A stretch of 42,302 bases of DNA. Source: JALYNX01 sp035292685. Lineage in GTDB: Bacteria; Actinomycetota; Acidimicrobiia; Spongiisociales; ZC4RG35. The stretch is taken from contig DATDPP010000043.1 in assembly GCA_035292685.1 (NCBI GenBank), positions 1 to 42,302 of the forward strand, given 5' to 3'. This document shows, piece by piece, positions 40,879 to 42,302 of the stretch (position 1 is the stretch's first letter; each line of letters starts with the position of its first letter). Made by a program: the position numbers and the translations under genes. The notes under the pieces were generated by a model. The model saw only the letters and a program-made list of their open reading frames with translations. It made no database searches and had not been told where the DNA came from.

Positions 40879-41510
40879 TCGTCGCCGTCCACCCCGCCGA
40901 AAGCTCAGAGGGTGTGGCCGACGGCCTGGCCTTGGGCGGCGCAACGGTGACTGCAGCACCGGATTTGGTGCCCGAGGATCGCCGAATCAACGATTCCGAC
41001 CTGCTTCTGGTAGAGCTCGGCGATCAGCCGATGAGGAGGCTCCGTGAGCTGTCGCGCATCGTCGAATCCATCGGACTCCCGGTGATCGTGGTCGCCTCCG
41101 TCGAGCACCTGCTATTGATGGAGGGCGTGGCAGGGATCTCAGACTTCCTGATGACACCGGTTGACCCCCTTGAGCTGCGTCTTCGTCTCCAGAGGCTCAC
41201 GATCACCGAACCCGTCGACCACCTGGTGGAATTCAAGGATCTCGAGTTGAACCCGCTGAACTATCAGGCCAGCCTCGCCGGAGATCCTTTGGACCTGACA
41301 TTCATGGAGTACGAGTTGCTCCGCTTCCTGGTGGAGAATCCGGTCCGGGTCTGGTCACGAGAGCAGCTCCTGTCCAAGGTCTGGGGTTACGAGTACTACG
41401 GCGGGGCGCGCACGGTCGACGTCCACATCCGCCGACTCCGGGCGAAGTTGGGCGAGGAAAGATCGTCGTGGATCACCACCGTCCGTTCGGTCGGATATCG
41501 GTTCGGTTGA
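40875..41510 (+). CDS. glnR: GlnR-like OmpR-family regulator with a degenerate receiver
   Basis: The 211-residue protein has an atypical receiver and a C-terminal winged-helix domain. The DNA-binding half ('DLTFMEYELLRFLVENPVRV', 'KVWGYEYYGGARTVDVHIRR', 'LRAKLGEERSSWITTVRSVG') closely resembles actinomycete GlnR, the global nitrogen regulator. The receiver lacks the usual acceptor: Glu47 occupies the Asp position ('DLLLVEL'), and the conserved Lys is absent ('LMTPVDP'). GlnR is known as an unphosphorylated, orphan regulator, so this is consistent. GTG 40875 overlaps the glnA stop as GTGA; an upstream extension in frame lies inside glnA. Being in the glnA operon, it probably controls glnA directly. 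Confidence 0.82.
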   Translation: MIVAVHPAESSEGVADGLALGGATVTAAPDLVPEDRRINDSDLLLVELGDQPMRRLRELSRIVESIGLPVIVVASVEHLLLMEGVAGISDFLMTPVDPLELRLRLQRLTITEPVDHLVEFKDLELNPLNYQASLAGDPLDLTFMEYELLRFLVENPVRVWSREQLLSKVWGYEYYGGARTVDVHIRRLRAKLGEERSSWITTVRSVGYRFG

Positions 41511-41517
41511 GGTTCAC

Positions 41518-41616
41518 GTGTGCAGCCCCCCACCGCGAGGGTGGGTGGTCGCACACAAGGTGACTCGGGGCCATCTTGTGTGCGGGCACCCCCGGTCACG
41601 GTGGGTCACTGCACAC
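41518..41616. repeat. Two tandem 39-bp palindromes after glnR
   Basis: 41518-41556 and 41578-41616 each begin with GTGTGC and end with GCACAC. Each folds on itself, and they share the internal GGTGGGT core; they are 21 bp apart. The spacer itself is bounded by AAG and CTT, so the CACACAAG / CTTGTGTG pair forms a third hairpin. The first unit starts 8 bp after the glnR stop and could act as a terminator. Both lie 48-146 bp upstream of the AbiEi-like gene. Confidence 0.7.
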
Positions 41617-41663
41617 GACACGGAAGCCTTGTATCGAAAGCCCACACCCGGCACGGTGGCCAC

Positions 41664-42302
41664 ATGGGGCCTGACCGCCGTCTGGACGAATTCGCCGCCC
41701 GCCAGTACGGGGTGTTTTCCCTGAAGCAGGCACGAGGCGTCGGCATGACCGAGCGCATGGTCGAAGGTCGCCTTGGGAGCGGCGCGTGGGTACGGCTCGA
41801 CTCCGGGATCTATGCCCTTGCCTCGTCGCCACCCCGATGGGAACGCCAACTGGCTGCCGCGGTCTTGAGCAGACCTCAGAGCATCGTGGCCGGTCGATCG
41901 GCCGCCTACCTGCATGGGTTCGACGGATTCAACCAAGGACGACCCGTGGTGATGGTTCCCTTCGATGGGAATGGAAGGTCACCCATCGCCAGAATCATCA
42001 GAAGCCGCCACTTCTCAACCATCGCAACCACTCGTGTCGGGGCTTTCCCGGTTACCAGTCCGAGCGAGACAATCGTGTCTCTGGCCGGTGACCTGGGGCC
42101 GGATCATCTGGAGCAGCTGGTCGACGAATGTCTCGCTGCCAAGTCGGGGGACGCCGAGACACTGATGGCGACCATCCAGAGACGTTCAGGGGTCCGGGGA
42201 ATCGCCCGGCTGCGCAAGATCACCGAAGAGCGCCTCCCCGAGGCCTACCAGCCTCCCTCATCGGAGTTGGAACGGTTGCTGCACAGGATCCTGGATGGCC
42301 CC
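41664..42302 (+). CDS. AbiEi-like antitoxin-domain protein, 3' part outside window
   Basis: The open frame from ATG 41664 runs to the window end without a stop (213 codons visible). The N-terminus has the AbiEi/type IV antitoxin-type winged helix: 'FAARQYGVFSLKQARGVGMT', then 'RLGSGAWVRLDSGIYAL', followed by 'SIVAGRSAAYLHGFDGF', typical of AbiEi_4 and DUF559-associated proteins. The middle resembles the family's 'SPSETIVSLAG' block. Members often continue into a DUF559 (Vsr-like) nuclease domain; the visible end 'SSELERLLHRILDGP' would be the junction, but this is outside the window. It may be a solitary protein or the first of an AbiE toxin-antitoxin pair. Confidence 0.75.
   Translation, partial: MGPDRRLDEFAARQYGVFSLKQARGVGMTERMVEGRLGSGAWVRLDSGIYALASSPPRWERQLAAAVLSRPQSIVAGRSAAYLHGFDGFNQGRPVVMVPFDGNGRSPIARIIRSRHFSTIATTRVGAFPVTSPSETIVSLAGDLGPDHLEQLVDECLAAKSGDAETLMATIQRRSGVRGIARLRKITEERLPEAYQPPSSELERLLHRILDGP

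Noticed and set aside
39520..40959. Long open frame (479 codons) on the minus strand
   Set aside because: It is antisense to glnA and reads as a low-complexity shadow; glnA is the real gene.

Overview
The window is a gene-dense, high-GC stretch (about 60-65 % by eye) of a bacterial chromosome, most likely a deep-branching member of the Actinomycetota such as an Acidimicrobiia-type lineage. The evidence is a dnaK-grpE-dnaJ-hspR operon with the MerR-type repressor HspR, a GlnR-like OmpR regulator whose DNA-binding half closely resembles actinomycete GlnR, a PhoP/RegX3-type two-component system next to pst, a possible 11-nt-periodic PHO box, and frequent GTG/TTG starts. The lineage is an inference from gene content only. 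I found no rRNA, tRNA, insertion sequence or CRISPR array.

Layout. 1-6.7 kb: mixed housekeeping and stress genes, namely a cut-off CDF metal exporter, a YnfA-like membrane protein, a two-domain DUF427 protein, a divergent CHAD / Nudix pair, msrB, a GNAT acetyltransferase, an orphan DNA methyltransferase coupled to a low-molecular-weight phosphatase, a conserved hypothetical gene and a DoxX protein. 6.7-16 kb: an anchored cytochrome c, the Hsp70 operon, a small unknown gene, a ceramidase-like membrane protein, clpB on the other strand, and an nfeD-SPFH membrane pair. 16-23.7 kb: a complete minus-strand tryptophan operon trpL-trpE-G-D-C-F-B-A-aroF. All seven junctions between its structural genes are 4-nt stop/start overlaps. 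23.7-28.8 kb: dxs followed by three exported proteins with Thr-rich linkers. 28.8-35.6 kb: the phosphate cluster pstS-pstC-pstA-pstB-phoU-phoP/regX3-phoR. 35.7-38.4 kb: polyphosphate kinase and a TetR regulator. 38.5-42.3 kb: an unknown membrane protein, glnA coupled to glnR, a tandem palindrome, and an AbiEi-like protein running off the end.

The strongest non-coding signal is a classical ribosome-mediated attenuator in front of trpE. A TTGACG-N17-TAGCGT promoter lies only 10 nt from the ATG of a 26-codon leader peptide that carries three consecutive Trp codons and a fourth one codon later. The leader RNA can form nested 1:2, 2:3 (11 bp perfect antiterminator) and 3:4 (terminator with U-rich tail) hairpins. 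Because aroF (DAHP synthase) is the last gene of the operon, entry of carbon into the shikimate pathway would be attenuated by tryptophan as well.

Other things worth a second look: an inverted 7-nt-period ACGGA element shared between two intergenic sites; two related 39-bp palindromes between glnR and the AbiEi-like gene; candidate GlnR boxes before a glutamine synthetase in which a normally conserved Arg is Gln; a GlnR receiver with Glu in place of the usual Asp; and a dnaK promoter without a recognisable full HAIR operator. Phosphate is a recurring theme (pst, PhoPR, PhoU, PPK, a CHAD polyphosphate-binding protein).
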